From NCBI GenBank assembly GCA_021792555.1, contig JAJYUL010000005.1, positions 79,797-143,796 on the forward strand: DNA of 64,000 nt, written 5' to 3'. Shown here piece by piece: positions 47,468-54,940 of the stretch (position 1 is its first letter; each line of letters begins with the position of its first letter). A model generated the notes under the pieces. It searched no databases. It saw only the letters and a list, made by a program, of their open reading frames with translations, and was not told where the DNA came from. The position numbers were made by a program, and so were the translations under genes. The stretch is from Pseudomonadota bacterium. GTDB taxonomy: Bacteria > Pseudomonadota > Gammaproteobacteria > Steroidobacterales > Steroidobacteraceae.

Positions 47468-47487
47468 GGCGGAGAGGGTGACCGTCA
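47468..47487 (+). repeat. Att-like direct repeat, copy A
   Basis: GGCGGAGAGGGTGACCGTCA matches 63876-63895 (GGCGGAGAGGGTGACCGCCA) at 19 of 20 positions. The core GGCGGAGAGGGTG is also at 50548-50560. Read on the minus strand, CACCCTCTCCGCC is the 3' acceptor end of many tRNA-Ser genes. It probably marks the left end of the accessory region. Confidence 0.6.
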
Positions 47488-47647
47488 GTTTGACCTCGAC
47501 TCATCACAATTTGCGCTCGCATCGCCTAATTCCCGCGCAACGACCGTCACGCCCGCACCACGGATCGGGCATTTGCCGGTTGCTTGTCAGAGTTCTCCTC
47601 ACGCTGTCCGGATGCGTTGCCTTGACGCGCCGAGAGACCTATGCTGC

Positions 47648-47657
47648 GGCATATGCC
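47648..47657. promoter_or_regulatory. Short palindrome before vapB
   Basis: GGCATATGCC is a perfect 10-bp palindrome 14 bp upstream of the vapB ATG. VapBC complexes usually bind palindromes over their own promoter, so this is a candidate operator. It is short, so chance cannot be excluded. Confidence 0.3.
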
Positions 47658-47671
47658 TTTGAGCCGCCATC

Positions 47672-47914
47672 ATGAGTGAAGCCGGACGCCACGTGCGACT
47701 GTTTCGCAACGGCCGAAATCACGCCGTGCGGATTCCGCGCGAATTCGAGCTGGAAGGGGATGAGGCCATCCTGCGCAAGGAGGGGGATCGCCTGGTCATC
47801 GAGCCCGTGCGCAAAGGACGCCTGCTCGCGTTGCTCCGGAGGCTCGAGCCTATCGAGGAGCCCTTCCCGGACGTGGACAATGATCTTCCTCCAGCAGATG
47901 ACGTGGAGCTGTGA
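47672..47914 (+). CDS. vapB: VapB-type antitoxin (AbrB-like)
   Basis: The 80-aa protein has the swapped-hairpin AbrB/SpoVT DNA-binding pattern RLFRNGRNHAVRIPREFELEG, then DEAILRKEGDRLVIEPV. An acidic C-terminal tail (EEPFPDVDNDLPPADDVEL) would wrap the toxin active site. It overlaps vapC by 4 bp (GTGA). This is the standard antitoxin-first order and suggests autoregulation by the complex. Confidence 0.9.
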   Translation: MSEAGRHVRLFRNGRNHAVRIPREFELEGDEAILRKEGDRLVIEPVRKGRLLALLRRLEPIEEPFPDVDNDLPPADDVEL

Positions 47915-48327
47915 GGGTGACGCTGCGGTACTTGCTGGATACCAACATCGTGTCGGATCTGATACGACATCCGCAGGGCCCAGTTGCGCGCCAGATCGCC
48001 GCCAAAGGCGAGGACACGGTATGCACCAGTGTCATCGTGGCTGCCGAGCTTCGGTACGGTGCCGGGAAGGCTGGGTCGAAGAGACTCTCCGAGCGTGTCG
48101 ATCTCGTCTTATCCGCCTTGGAGGTGCTGCCGCTGGAAACGCCGCCGGGGGACTTGCATTACGGAGAAATCCGCCACCACCTCGCGCAGCACGGTACCCC
48201 TATCGGTCCCAATGACCTTCTGATCGCCGCACACGCGCGGGCACTCGATCTCACCGTTATCACCGACAACGAGCGCGAATTCTCGCGCGTCCCGGATCTG
48301 CGGGTCGAGAACTGGCTATCTGACTGA
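47911..48327 (+). CDS. vapC: VapC-type PIN-domain ribonuclease toxin
   Basis: The 138 aa have the PIN-domain acidic residues: LLDTNIVSDLI, the Glu in AAELRYGAGKAG, the Asp in GPNDLLIAAHARAL and the last Asp in VITDNEREFSRV. All four active-site acids are present, so the toxin should be catalytically intact. VapC toxins of this VapB/C pair type cleave initiator tRNA or other tRNAs. It starts with GTG at 47911, coupled to vapB. Confidence 0.92.
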   Translation: MRVTLRYLLDTNIVSDLIRHPQGPVARQIAAKGEDTVCTSVIVAAELRYGAGKAGSKRLSERVDLVLSALEVLPLETPPGDLHYGEIRHHLAQHGTPIGPNDLLIAAHARALDLTVITDNEREFSRVPDLRVENWLSD

Positions 48328-48739
48328 CACCGCGCGATTGGCGCAGTGAAGAGAGCATCCCTCGCCCAGCGGTGCACAGGTCCATATCGGCAGTTCGGCA
48401 ACGTCCCTCAAAACTCTGCCGGAGAGGCTGGCCGCAACAAATGACGTGATTCACTGCGTTTCGCACCGCTGGTGCGCACTGCCTGCGTAACCCCGGCGGC
48501 AGTGACACGCTGTCCGGTCAGCGCGTCATGCGAATCGATTCTGCCCCAGGCCCATTCGATTTGCCCTGCGTCGCGCCATGTGCCGATTTATCCATGCGCT
48601 CGGTGGCGCTCCTGGCGGCCAACGCCCCGTCCGAGTGTTAAAATGTCAATAATTTTTGACATTCCTGCGGGCGTGGCGCATCATCGTCCGAACCCTCAGA
48701 GCACACCGGTCCGTCAGCGGCCGGAGAATTCAGGATTCG
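48328..48739. other. Intergenic region between vapC and hipB
   Basis: About 410 bp. The left 300 bp show no gene or repeat that I can support. The right end carries the hipB promoter and operator. Base composition is mixed and more AT-rich near 48640. Confidence 0.5.
48642..48684 (+). promoter_or_regulatory. hipBA promoter with palindromic operator
   Basis: AATGTCAA-TAATTT-TTGACATT (48642-48663) is a perfect 8-bp inverted repeat. Its right arm is also a consensus -35 box, TTGACA (48656-48661). After 17 bp comes CATCAT (48679-48684), a 4/6 match to the -10 box. The hipB ATG follows 55 bp later. A HipB-like dimer bound here would cover the -35 box, fitting autoregulation. Confidence 0.65.
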
Positions 48740-49222
48740 ATGATTCTGCGAGTCGAAGCCCAATCGTTACGCATGCTGAAGGAGCTCGGCATGAGGCTGC
48801 GTGCCGAGCGACGGCGGCGTGGGTTGAAGCAGGCCGAACTGGCCCAGGCAGCCTCGGTATCGCGCCCGACGGTCATTGCCGCCGAAGCGGGTCGCGGAGT
48901 CTCTTCGCAAAGCCTGGCCGCAATGATGAGCGTGCTGGCGCTCGACTTTGCGCACCTGAGCGCTCCGGCACGTCCAGCCCACAAGGATTTGATCAGACTC
49001 GAGCGTGAACGGCAGACCCGACGGCCTGTCCAGCCGGAACCTGCGTTCCCGTCGATTGCGCAGGATGAAGTGGAACCGTACGGCACGCGCATCACGAACA
49101 GGGAGGTGACACAAACGGTCGAGCAGCAACCTCACCGGCGCCCGTTACTCAAGGAGCTCATGACGGCGGAGCGTTTGCGCCGTGATCGCCTTGACATGAA
49201 AGTTCGGCGTGAGCGAGCTTGA
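48740..49222 (+). CDS. hipB: HipB-like helix-turn-helix antitoxin
   Basis: From the ATG at 48740 (AGGATTCG before it) the protein is 160 aa. An Xre-type HTH occupies the N-terminal half: MRLRAERRRRGLKQAELAQ and ASVSRPTVIAAEAGRGVSSQS. A hydrophilic Arg/Pro-rich C-terminal extension is longer than E. coli HipB (88 aa) and might contact the toxin. It overlaps hipA by 14 bp. A TTG start at 48656 would fall within the -35 box and is rejected. Confidence 0.85.
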   Translation: MILRVEAQSLRMLKELGMRLRAERRRRGLKQAELAQAASVSRPTVIAAEAGRGVSSQSLAAMMSVLALDFAHLSAPARPAHKDLIRLERERQTRRPVQPEPAFPSIAQDEVEPYGTRITNREVTQTVEQQPHRRPLLKELMTAERLRRDRLDMKVRRERA

Positions 49223-50489
49223 CGTTTACGTTTCGGACGAGCACGTCGGGGTGCTTCGCGAGGACGTTGCGACTGGCTTGATCGATTTCGAATATCGGCC
49301 GGCAACTCCGCCACAGCTAGCGGTATCGCTCGTGATGCCACCCGGGGAAGCGCCCGAGGAGTATCGTGGCTACAATGGGCTGCCGCCCCCGTTCGAGGTC
49401 TCACTTCCTGAGGGAATGCTCCTCGAAGCGATCCGCAACCGCTTCGGAAAGCACATCGATGTCGACAGCGATTTCTCGCTACTACGGCTGATTGGCAGGC
49501 ATACCCTCGGCCGCGTAACCTTCGGTGGTCCGCTCGAACGGGACAAGGGACTGGACGAAGAAATTCTCCAAGCTGCGCGCTCGGAAGGCGCAGCACGGCG
49601 CCTCGCGACGATTTTGCGCAAATCGCCGCAGCTGTTCGGCGTCGCCGGAGTGATGCCGAAGATGTCCGTGCATCCCCACGGCCGAACGCGGCCCGGCACG
49701 GTTCTCGGGTACGGTTCCATCGTCAAATTCGACACAGCCAACTCCACCGGTGCCTGCCTGGTGGAGTACGCGTGCCTCAAGGCATGTGCGGCAGCCAACC
49801 TCACCGTGCCATCCGTCGAACTGGCACCGGACCTCACCTCGATCATCATCGAGCGCTTTGACATTGATGATACGGGTAGTCGCCTGGGGTTCGAGGACGC
49901 CTGTGCCCTCTCCGGCATTCGACGAACGGGCAAGTACAGTGGTTCTATCGAGCACCTGTTTCGAATGATCGAGAATTTTGTTGACCCCGCGCACCAAGCC
50001 ACAGACCGCCGCGCACTGCTCACCCTGATCGTATTGAACGACGTGCTGCGCAATGGGGATGCGCATTTGAAGAATTTCGGTTTGCTCTACGGCGAGGATT
50101 TTGCGCAACCTCGTCTAGCTCCCGTCTATGACGTGCTGACCACACAGACATGGTTACACGGCGATACACCTGCCCTGCCAATCCTCGCATCCGATCCGCC
50201 CACCGCACAGTGGCTCGACTCTCAGGGCCTTAGGCAGCTGCAGGAAATCGCCGGACTGGCGGATGCGGACCCGACCGGCTTGCGTGATCAGTGTGCGCAG
50301 GTCGCTCGCAACAGCCTCTCGCAGACGCTCGACTCCTGTCCGTCGTGTCCCGAACGCAATGCGCTCGCTCGAGCGCTGAGAATCATCGAGAAGGCTGCGA
50401 GCGGGCAGATGCGCCGGCGCGTTCGTCCCGCCGAGGGACGCCAGCGCTCCGGTGCGCGCCGCACCGACCGGGACCCAGGACAATCCTGA
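49209..50489 (+). CDS. hipA: HipA-family serine/threonine kinase toxin
   Basis: Toxin kinase; E. coli HipA inactivates glutamyl-tRNA synthetase and causes persistence. The 426 aa from GTG have the N-terminal HipA domain (VSLPEGMLLEAIRNRFGKHI, RLIGRHTLGRVTFGG), the core (MPKMSVHPHG; GSIVKFDTANSTGACLVEYA with the ATP-binding Lys) and the catalytic loop NDVLRNGDAHLKNFGLLY (Asp and His/Lys/Asn in place), then LAPVYDVLTT. It appears intact. Confidence 0.92.
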   Translation: MSELDVYVSDEHVGVLREDVATGLIDFEYRPATPPQLAVSLVMPPGEAPEEYRGYNGLPPPFEVSLPEGMLLEAIRNRFGKHIDVDSDFSLLRLIGRHTLGRVTFGGPLERDKGLDEEILQAARSEGAARRLATILRKSPQLFGVAGVMPKMSVHPHGRTRPGTVLGYGSIVKFDTANSTGACLVEYACLKACAAANLTVPSVELAPDLTSIIIERFDIDDTGSRLGFEDACALSGIRRTGKYSGSIEHLFRMIENFVDPAHQATDRRALLTLIVLNDVLRNGDAHLKNFGLLYGEDFAQPRLAPVYDVLTTQTWLHGDTPALPILASDPPTAQWLDSQGLRQLQEIAGLADADPTGLRDQCAQVARNSLSQTLDSCPSCPERNALARALRIIEKAASGQMRRRVRPAEGRQRSGARRTDRDPGQS

Positions 50490-50544
50490 GCGAGGTATTG
50501 ATTCGCGAATTCGCCCTTTCCGAGGGATTCCGCGAACCATCAAG

Positions 50545-50570
50545 ACTGGCGGAGAGGGTGGGATTCGAAT
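50545..50570 (+). repeat. Att-like direct repeat, copy B (tRNA-Ser 3' end)
   Basis: ACTGGCGGAGAGGGTG (50545-50560) is identical to 63873-63888. Here it continues GGATTCGAA. On the minus strand TTCGAATCCCACCC-TCTCCGCCA is the T-arm plus acceptor end of a typical tRNA-Ser. The rest of a tRNA is absent, so this is a displaced 3'-end copy such as integrases leave. No intact tRNA-Ser is in the window. Confidence 0.65.
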
Positions 50571-50654
50571 GCACTGCTATCGCATTGATTTCTCGGGATT
50601 ACAGAGCCCCTCGTCAGGCGTCATGCCGTCATTACCTCCGTCACGGCAACAGCG

Positions 50655-50673
50655 CAACCATCGAACGGATGAC
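50655..50673 (+). repeat. Second short direct repeat shared with the right island end
   Basis: CAACCATCGAACGGATGAC here versus CAACCATCGAACCGATGAC at 63967-63985 (18 of 19 identical). In each case it lies about 95-110 bp to the right of an att-like core. So the two ends share two short blocks, suggesting an older duplicated boundary or integrase arm sites. Confidence 0.5.
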
Positions 50674-50963
50674 ACAGGATGGCGTCCTGCGGGGTCTGCG
50701 GGGGTAGCCCTCTCCCTACACACACGCATGTGAACTTCATTCCAACTCACACGTGACGGTAGAGAACCTCCGCAAACCCCGCAAACTGTCGATTCGATTT
50801 TCAAACTCAACGCCTTACGTTGCGGGGGACGATGCCGCGAAGCCCCGCGAGAACTCCGCTGAGCCCCGCAATCCCTGCAGCGGGGATTTGTCTAGGAACG
50901 CTACTGCGGCTCAGCCAACCGAGCTTCCAGACAATGACCGTGTCGTCAATCTTGAGGGCGTTC

Positions 50964-50996
50964 ACCATCAGTCGTGTCTACACCCGGACTGATGGT
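50964..50996 (-). terminator. Hairpin downstream of the CPBP gene
   Basis: ACCATCAGTC and GACTGATGGT form a perfect 10-bp stem with a 13-nt loop, about 50 bp after the CPBP stop on the minus strand. There is no T-run. It may be the end of the bacteriocin cassette transcript. Confidence 0.4.
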
Positions 50997-51047
50997 CCGG
51001 ACACCGTCAATTCATTGTCGGCGAACACGGTCCCTCAGCCGCCCAGA

Positions 51048-51854
51048 TCACATCAGCCGTGCCATATGGAAAGCCACCGGGAGGGCGACCAACCCACCGT
51101 TGTACAGAAGGTGCAGCAGCATGGCTGGACGCACCGAGCGAGAGCGCAACCGTACGTAGGCACACGCCAAGCCGAGCAGCCCGACATCGATAAACCCCGG
51201 CCAGTAGTGAATCTTGTCGGCCGCATGCATGATCACGAACAACAGCGTACTGATCAGCGCGGCAGTCATTACGTGGAAACGCTGGGCGAATGCGGCAATG
51301 ACTGTCCCACGAAATGCGAACTCCTCCACGAACGGCGCCATCCCCAGCATCAGCACGATAAGGACTGCATGCGGCCACCCGTGGCTGCGGCTGAGTTGTT
51401 CGGCAGGTCCGGTCAATTTTGCCATATCCGGCGGAACGAGCCGCGCAAGACCCACCGCCACCGCAACCACGGCAAGACTCAAGCCCGCGGCGACGAGATA
51501 GCCGTGCACTTCGGCTCGGCGCCAGCCCAGTCCCAGCGCATCACCAACCCTCAGCAGAGGCTTGGCTACGTAGAGCGAGTACCCAATCGCCCATGCCGAT
51601 GCCAGCACATAGCCCGTAAGGACGGACACTGCGAGGAGCCCAACCCCCGGGGTCGGCATGTGCAGAGGAACCTTCCCGTGTGTCTCAGCCGCCAGGTCCG
51701 CTGCCTTGACGCCTATACCGATGCCCCAGATGAGCATCGCCAAGCCGCTTCCCACGAGCGTCGCAAGGAAAAATCCCCCCGCGAGCAATACGCCCTGGCC
51801 GGGACCGAACTTTCGCGGTACCCGTGCGCCGACCGCGACCGACCCTGCTTCCAT
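51048..51854 (-). CDS. CPBP-family intramembrane protease homologue
   Basis: The 268 aa have about six to seven membrane helices. The Abi/CPBP motifs are present: FVEEFAFRGTVIAAF (the EExxxR motif) and LLFVIMHAADKIHYW (the FxxxH motif). The end reads RPAMLLHLLYNGGLVAL, the usual third motif with His/Asn. In bacteriocin loci CPBP proteins often give self-immunity or assist maturation. It lies at the end of the cassette, 6 bp after the 95-aa membrane gene. Confidence 0.82.
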   Translation of the reverse strand: MEAGSVAVGARVPRKFGPGQGVLLAGGFFLATLVGSGLAMLIWGIGIGVKAADLAAETHGKVPLHMPTPGVGLLAVSVLTGYVLASAWAIGYSLYVAKPLLRVGDALGLGWRRAEVHGYLVAAGLSLAVVAVAVGLARLVPPDMAKLTGPAEQLSRSHGWPHAVLIVLMLGMAPFVEEFAFRGTVIAAFAQRFHVMTAALISTLLFVIMHAADKIHYWPGFIDVGLLGLACAYVRLRSRSVRPAMLLHLLYNGGLVALPVAFHMARLM

Positions 51855-51860
51855 CTTCCG

Positions 51861-52148
51861 TCAGCGGCCGTCCGTAGTCGGTGCAGGACGGCGTTTCGTC
51901 CCGGGCAGAACGCCCTTCAGCGTCCCAATCACCGCGATGAGCAGGGCTATCAAAAGAATTCCCAAGCGGATACCCAGGAGGACGCCTGCATGCGCCTTTC
52001 CGAAGGCAATTCCCGCCTGCAGTCCCCCCTGAAAGTCTGCGGTCTTGGCGGTCGATGAGATCACTGTTCCCATGACAATCATGTCCGCAATGGTCAAGAT
52101 CAGCCACGACACGATGAACCAGATAATGCCGAAAATCACGCGTTTCAC
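51861..52148 (-). CDS. Small membrane protein of the bacteriocin cassette, unknown
   Basis: The 95 aa start MKRVIFGIIWFIVSWLILTIADMIVMG, a membrane helix (quoted up to residue 20 as MKRVIFGIIWFIVSWLILTI). A second helix (GVLLGIRLGILLIALLIAVI) and a basic Pro-rich tail (KRRPAPTTDGR) follow. No family is recognised. Its position suggests an immunity or accessory role, which is an inference. Its stop is 6 bp before the CPBP start. Confidence 0.6.
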   Translation of the reverse strand: MKRVIFGIIWFIVSWLILTIADMIVMGTVISSTAKTADFQGGLQAGIAFGKAHAGVLLGIRLGILLIALLIAVIGTLKGVLPGTKRRPAPTTDGR

Positions 52149-52263
52149 GATGTATTACCCTTTGACCAAACGCGTCACTACGCGCAGCTCGCCGCGATCG
52201 CAAAACGATGCAGCACTACTATGAGCGTTTGGATTGACCGAGATAATTCCACTACACCATGGG

Positions 52264-52470
52264 TCATACGTCCTTGGCATGTAAGCCAGGATGTGCTTTC
52301 CCGCGCCGCGCCTGCCACCACTGCTGAAATATGAAAAACCCGATAGCAAAAACTGCCGCTTCAATCGAATACTCTCTAACGTTGAACGGACTTTTTAAAG
52401 CCATTCCCAGGAAAATCCTGGCCGTAAAAAAACCGGAAAATAGAAAATAGATGTTGGCAACATATTTCAT
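52264..52470 (-). CDS. Small two-helix membrane protein, candidate immunity protein
   Basis: The 68 aa start MKYVANIYFLFSGFFTARIF, a hydrophobic N-terminal segment. A second one (AAVFAIGFFIFQQWW) ends with a basic tail (QARRGKAHPGLHAKDV). The codons are markedly AT-richer than the rest of the window. It is the first gene after the bacteriocin gene and its hairpin, the place where immunity genes of class II microcins usually lie. No family match is known to me. Confidence 0.55.
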   Translation of the reverse strand: MKYVANIYFLFSGFFTARIFLGMALKSPFNVREYSIEAAVFAIGFFIFQQWWQARRGKAHPGLHAKDV

Positions 52471-52486
52471 GATTCGCCTCTCTGAA

Positions 52487-52514
52487 ACGGTGGCAGGAAG
52501 AATCCTGCCACCGT
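52487..52514 (-). terminator. Perfect 12-bp hairpin after the bacteriocin gene
   Basis: ACGGTGGCAGGA and TCCTGCCACCGT pair perfectly around a 4-nt loop, 15 bp after the bacteriocin stop on the minus strand. The following TTTC is a weak T-run. It likely stops or attenuates transcription, so that the small precursor gene is expressed more than the distal genes. Confidence 0.6.
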
Positions 52515-52529
52515 CACACGATATTAAGT

Positions 52530-52730
52530 CTAGAATTCCTCAGCCGCAATGTAACTGATGCCACCTAACAGCGCGCCGCCGGCAGCCCCAGGCAAAAATC
52601 CGATACCATCGGCCGCAAGTCCAGCCAGACCTCCGGTGATCGCTCCTCCGGCCATGGCCCCACCAAGATCGCTCCATTTAAAGATACCACCGGATACCTG
52701 TTCTATTTCTGCGTTTGTTAACACTTGCAT
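52530..52730 (-). CDS. Double-glycine-leader bacteriocin precursor (class II microcin-like)
   Basis: From the ATG at 52730 the peptide is 66 aa. The 15-residue leader MQVLTNAEIEQVSGG has the classic pattern (hydrophobic positions, Glu-Gln-Val-Ser-Gly-Gly) recognised and cut by C39 peptidases. The 51-residue core begins IFKWSDLGGAMAGGA and ends GGISYIAAEEF. About half of it is Gly or Ala, it has GxxxG-like spacing and no cysteines, and it is therefore a probable membrane-active unmodified peptide. It lies 47 bp after the C39 exporter gene. An in-frame start at 52781 would mask the leader and is rejected. Confidence 0.82.
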   Translation of the reverse strand: MQVLTNAEIEQVSGGIFKWSDLGGAMAGGAITGGLAGLAADGIGFLPGAAGGALLGGISYIAAEEF

Positions 52731-52777
52731 GATTGTTTCCCTATAACTCAATGACACCGGCAACCCGCCGGCAAGGT

Positions 52778-54940
52778 TCACCCGTCCTGCGGCGCGCGCC
52801 GTTGGACGACTGATTCGATATTTGCCCTTCCGAGCACGATTACCTTATCGGCGCTCGCGAGGGTCTCCGGCCGATGCGCGAGCACCAGCCGAGTGAGCTT
52901 CAGGCGCTTGACGAGCGCGTTGATCTCCCGCTCTCTCGCCACATCGAGGTGGCTCGTCGCCTCATCGAGCACCAGGAACCTCGGTCTCCGATACAGCGCC
53001 CGGGCGAGCAGCACCCGCTGCTTCTGGCCTCCGGAGAGACTCGATCCCATGTCGCCCACCAGGGTCTCGTAGCCCATGGGCATGGCGACGATCTCCTCGT
53101 GAATGCGCGCCAGGTGAGCGGCCGCCTCGATTCGCTGCGGTGTGGCCTCCGGATCGAATAGGCTGACGTTATCGGCAACGGAGCCGGCAAAGAGCTGATC
53201 GTCCTGCATTACCGCGCCCACGAGACTCCGGTAGCGCGCGAGACCGAGCTTCCTGATATCGATGCCGCCGAAGCGGATCTCGCCCTGATTCGGTTCCAGC
53301 AGTCCCAGGATCAGCTTCGCCAAAGTCGTCTTACCGGCACCCGAGGGCGCGGCGATCGCCACGCTCTCCCCGGGCTCGATCGTGAGATTGAAATTCTCGA
53401 TCACCCACGGCTCGCCCTCGGCATAGCGGAACGAGAGATTGCACACCTCAAGGCGGGTCTCCTCGACGGATCCCGCATGCACGCCCTCGAGGTCGTTTTC
53501 CGGCGCGCTGAGCGCGATGTCCGCCACCCGCTCGGCGTGCAGCCCCAGCATTCGGAACTCGTTCCACCGATCGATCAGCGCCGCGCCCCGGCGATGAAAT
53601 TGATCCGCGTAGGCGATGAACGCCACCAGCATGCCGGCGCTGAACTGTCCCTTGAGCACCAGCACCGCCGCCCACCAGATGAGCGCCACCCGAGTGAGGC
53701 CAAAGATCAGCCCGTTGCCCGCTCTAAAGCCGATACCCAGCCGTTGCAGGGCAATTTCGCGGTTCATCGTGTCGATCTGCGCGTTCGCGTAGCGCGCCCG
53801 GCGCTGATCCTGCTGATTGGCGAGCTTCAGGGCCTGGATGCCGCGGATCGACTCCAGCAGATCGCTCTGCTGGCGCGCCGCATAGACGATCTGATCCTCG
53901 GTCGTGCGCCGCAGCGGTCGGAAGAACGCCCAGCGCAGAATCACATAGAGTGCAAAGGCCCCCACCACCAATAACGTCAGCGGCACGCTGTAGAAAGCCA
54001 TCAGCACCAGCGTCAGCACCGACATCAGCCCGTCCAGCACCGCCCCCACAAATTGCATGGTGAGGGTCTGCTGGATGGTGCGCACCGAGCCGAAGCGCGA
54101 GACCACATCGCCGATGTGGCGTTTCTCGAAGAACTCGAGCGGCAGGCGCAGCAGGTGCCCGAACAGGTTGTTCACCCACTGCACGCTCACGAGCGCGCCG
54201 ATCCAGGTGATGCACCACGAGCGGACGGCCGTCACCGCCACCTGAAACACCGTCAACAGCAAAAACCCCACACCGAGCACGGTGAGCAGTTGATGGTCGG
54301 CGCTGGGGAAAACCTGGTCCAGCACCCACTGCATGTAGAACGGAACCGCGAGCACCATGGCCTCGAGGGCGAGCGCCAGCAGGAAGATCTGCGTGAGCGC
54401 ACGCTTGAAGCCCTGAACTTCACCGGCCAATGCCCGCAGCGAGATCGCCTCCCGTACCTTCTCGCGCTTGAAGCTCGCCGAAGGCCATAGCTCCAACGCG
54501 ATTCCGGTGAAATGCGTCGACGCTTCAGCGAGCGACACCTCCTGCACGCCCCGGGCGGGGTCGTGGATCACGATCCCTCGGCCGCGGCCCCGACCGCGCA
54601 CTGCCTTCAGCACCACGAAGTGATTGAGATCCCAGTGCAGGATGCAGGGTGTTCTCAGTTCGGCGAGTTCCGCGACCTCGCGCCGCAGCGGTCGGGTATC
54701 GAGCTTCAGCTGCCCAGCAATCTCCATCACGCGCTTGAGCGTGGCCCCCTTCAGCGACATCGATGCCAGACGCCGCAGCCCCGGCAGATCGATCTCGTAG
54801 CCGTGGTAGCTCGCCACCATGGCAAGACACGCCAAACCGCACTCCGCCGCCTCGGTCTGCAGGATCACCGGCAGCCGTTTGCCCCCGCCAAAACGCAGCC
54901 CCGCAAGCGCGTCCTTCATCACCGACGACGTTGCGCTCAC
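52778..54940 (-). CDS. Peptidase C39-containing bacteriocin ABC exporter
   Basis: The 720 aa from the GTG at 54940 (GGAGGG upstream) fuse three parts. The C39 protease has Cys in LQTEAAECGLACLAMVASYHG (in parts), His in HWDLNHFVVLKA and Asp in VIHDPARG. A six-helix exporter domain follows. The nucleotide-binding domain has Walker A APSGAGKTTLAKL, signature SLSGGQKQR, Walker B RFLVLDEATSHLD and the H-loop VLAHRP. It removes the GG leader and exports the core, as in CvaB. The GTG overlaps the ancestral stop of the adaptor gene. Confidence 0.93.
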   Translation of the reverse strand: MSATSSVMKDALAGLRFGGGKRLPVILQTEAAECGLACLAMVASYHGYEIDLPGLRRLASMSLKGATLKRVMEIAGQLKLDTRPLRREVAELAELRTPCILHWDLNHFVVLKAVRGRGRGRGIVIHDPARGVQEVSLAEASTHFTGIALELWPSASFKREKVREAISLRALAGEVQGFKRALTQIFLLALALEAMVLAVPFYMQWVLDQVFPSADHQLLTVLGVGFLLLTVFQVAVTAVRSWCITWIGALVSVQWVNNLFGHLLRLPLEFFEKRHIGDVVSRFGSVRTIQQTLTMQFVGAVLDGLMSVLTLVLMAFYSVPLTLLVVGAFALYVILRWAFFRPLRRTTEDQIVYAARQQSDLLESIRGIQALKLANQQDQRRARYANAQIDTMNREIALQRLGIGFRAGNGLIFGLTRVALIWWAAVLVLKGQFSAGMLVAFIAYADQFHRRGAALIDRWNEFRMLGLHAERVADIALSAPENDLEGVHAGSVEETRLEVCNLSFRYAEGEPWVIENFNLTIEPGESVAIAAPSGAGKTTLAKLILGLLEPNQGEIRFGGIDIRKLGLARYRSLVGAVMQDDQLFAGSVADNVSLFDPEATPQRIEAAAHLARIHEEIVAMPMGYETLVGDMGSSLSGGQKQRVLLARALYRRPRFLVLDEATSHLDVAREREINALVKRLKLTRLVLAHRPETLASADKVIVLGRANIESVVQRRAPQDG

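Larger units (their letters stand above)
47113..47671. other. Intergenic region holding the left island boundary
   Basis: About 560 bp without a gene I can support. The right part changes base composition: TTTGACCTCGACTCATCACA and similar, noticeably less GC-rich than the flank. It contains the first copy of the att-like repeat (47468-47487) and the short palindrome before vapB (47648-47657). Confidence 0.6.
50490..51047. other. Intergenic region with an internal att-like site
   Basis: About 560 bp without a gene I can support. It contains att copy B at 50545-50570, a second short motif (50655-50673) shared with the right end of the island, and a hairpin at 50964-50996. Short open frames here have no recognisable family and no convincing ribosome site. 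Confidence 0.5.

Noticed and set aside
48656..48740. TTG start extending hipB by 28 residues
   Set aside because: The codon is inside the consensus -35 box and has no ribosome site, whereas the ATG at 48740 has AGG at the right distance.
50547..50570. A tRNA-Ser gene
   Set aside because: Only the 3' T-arm and acceptor end are present. The 5' side does not form the D-arm, anticodon arm or variable arm.
50753..50992. Small open frame between hipA and the CPBP gene
   Set aside because: No ribosome site, no family match and overlap with a hairpin.
52155..52364. 69-aa open frame overlapping the small membrane gene
   Set aside because: It is in another frame, lacks hydrophobic segments and a ribosome site, and conflicts with the better-supported 68-aa gene.
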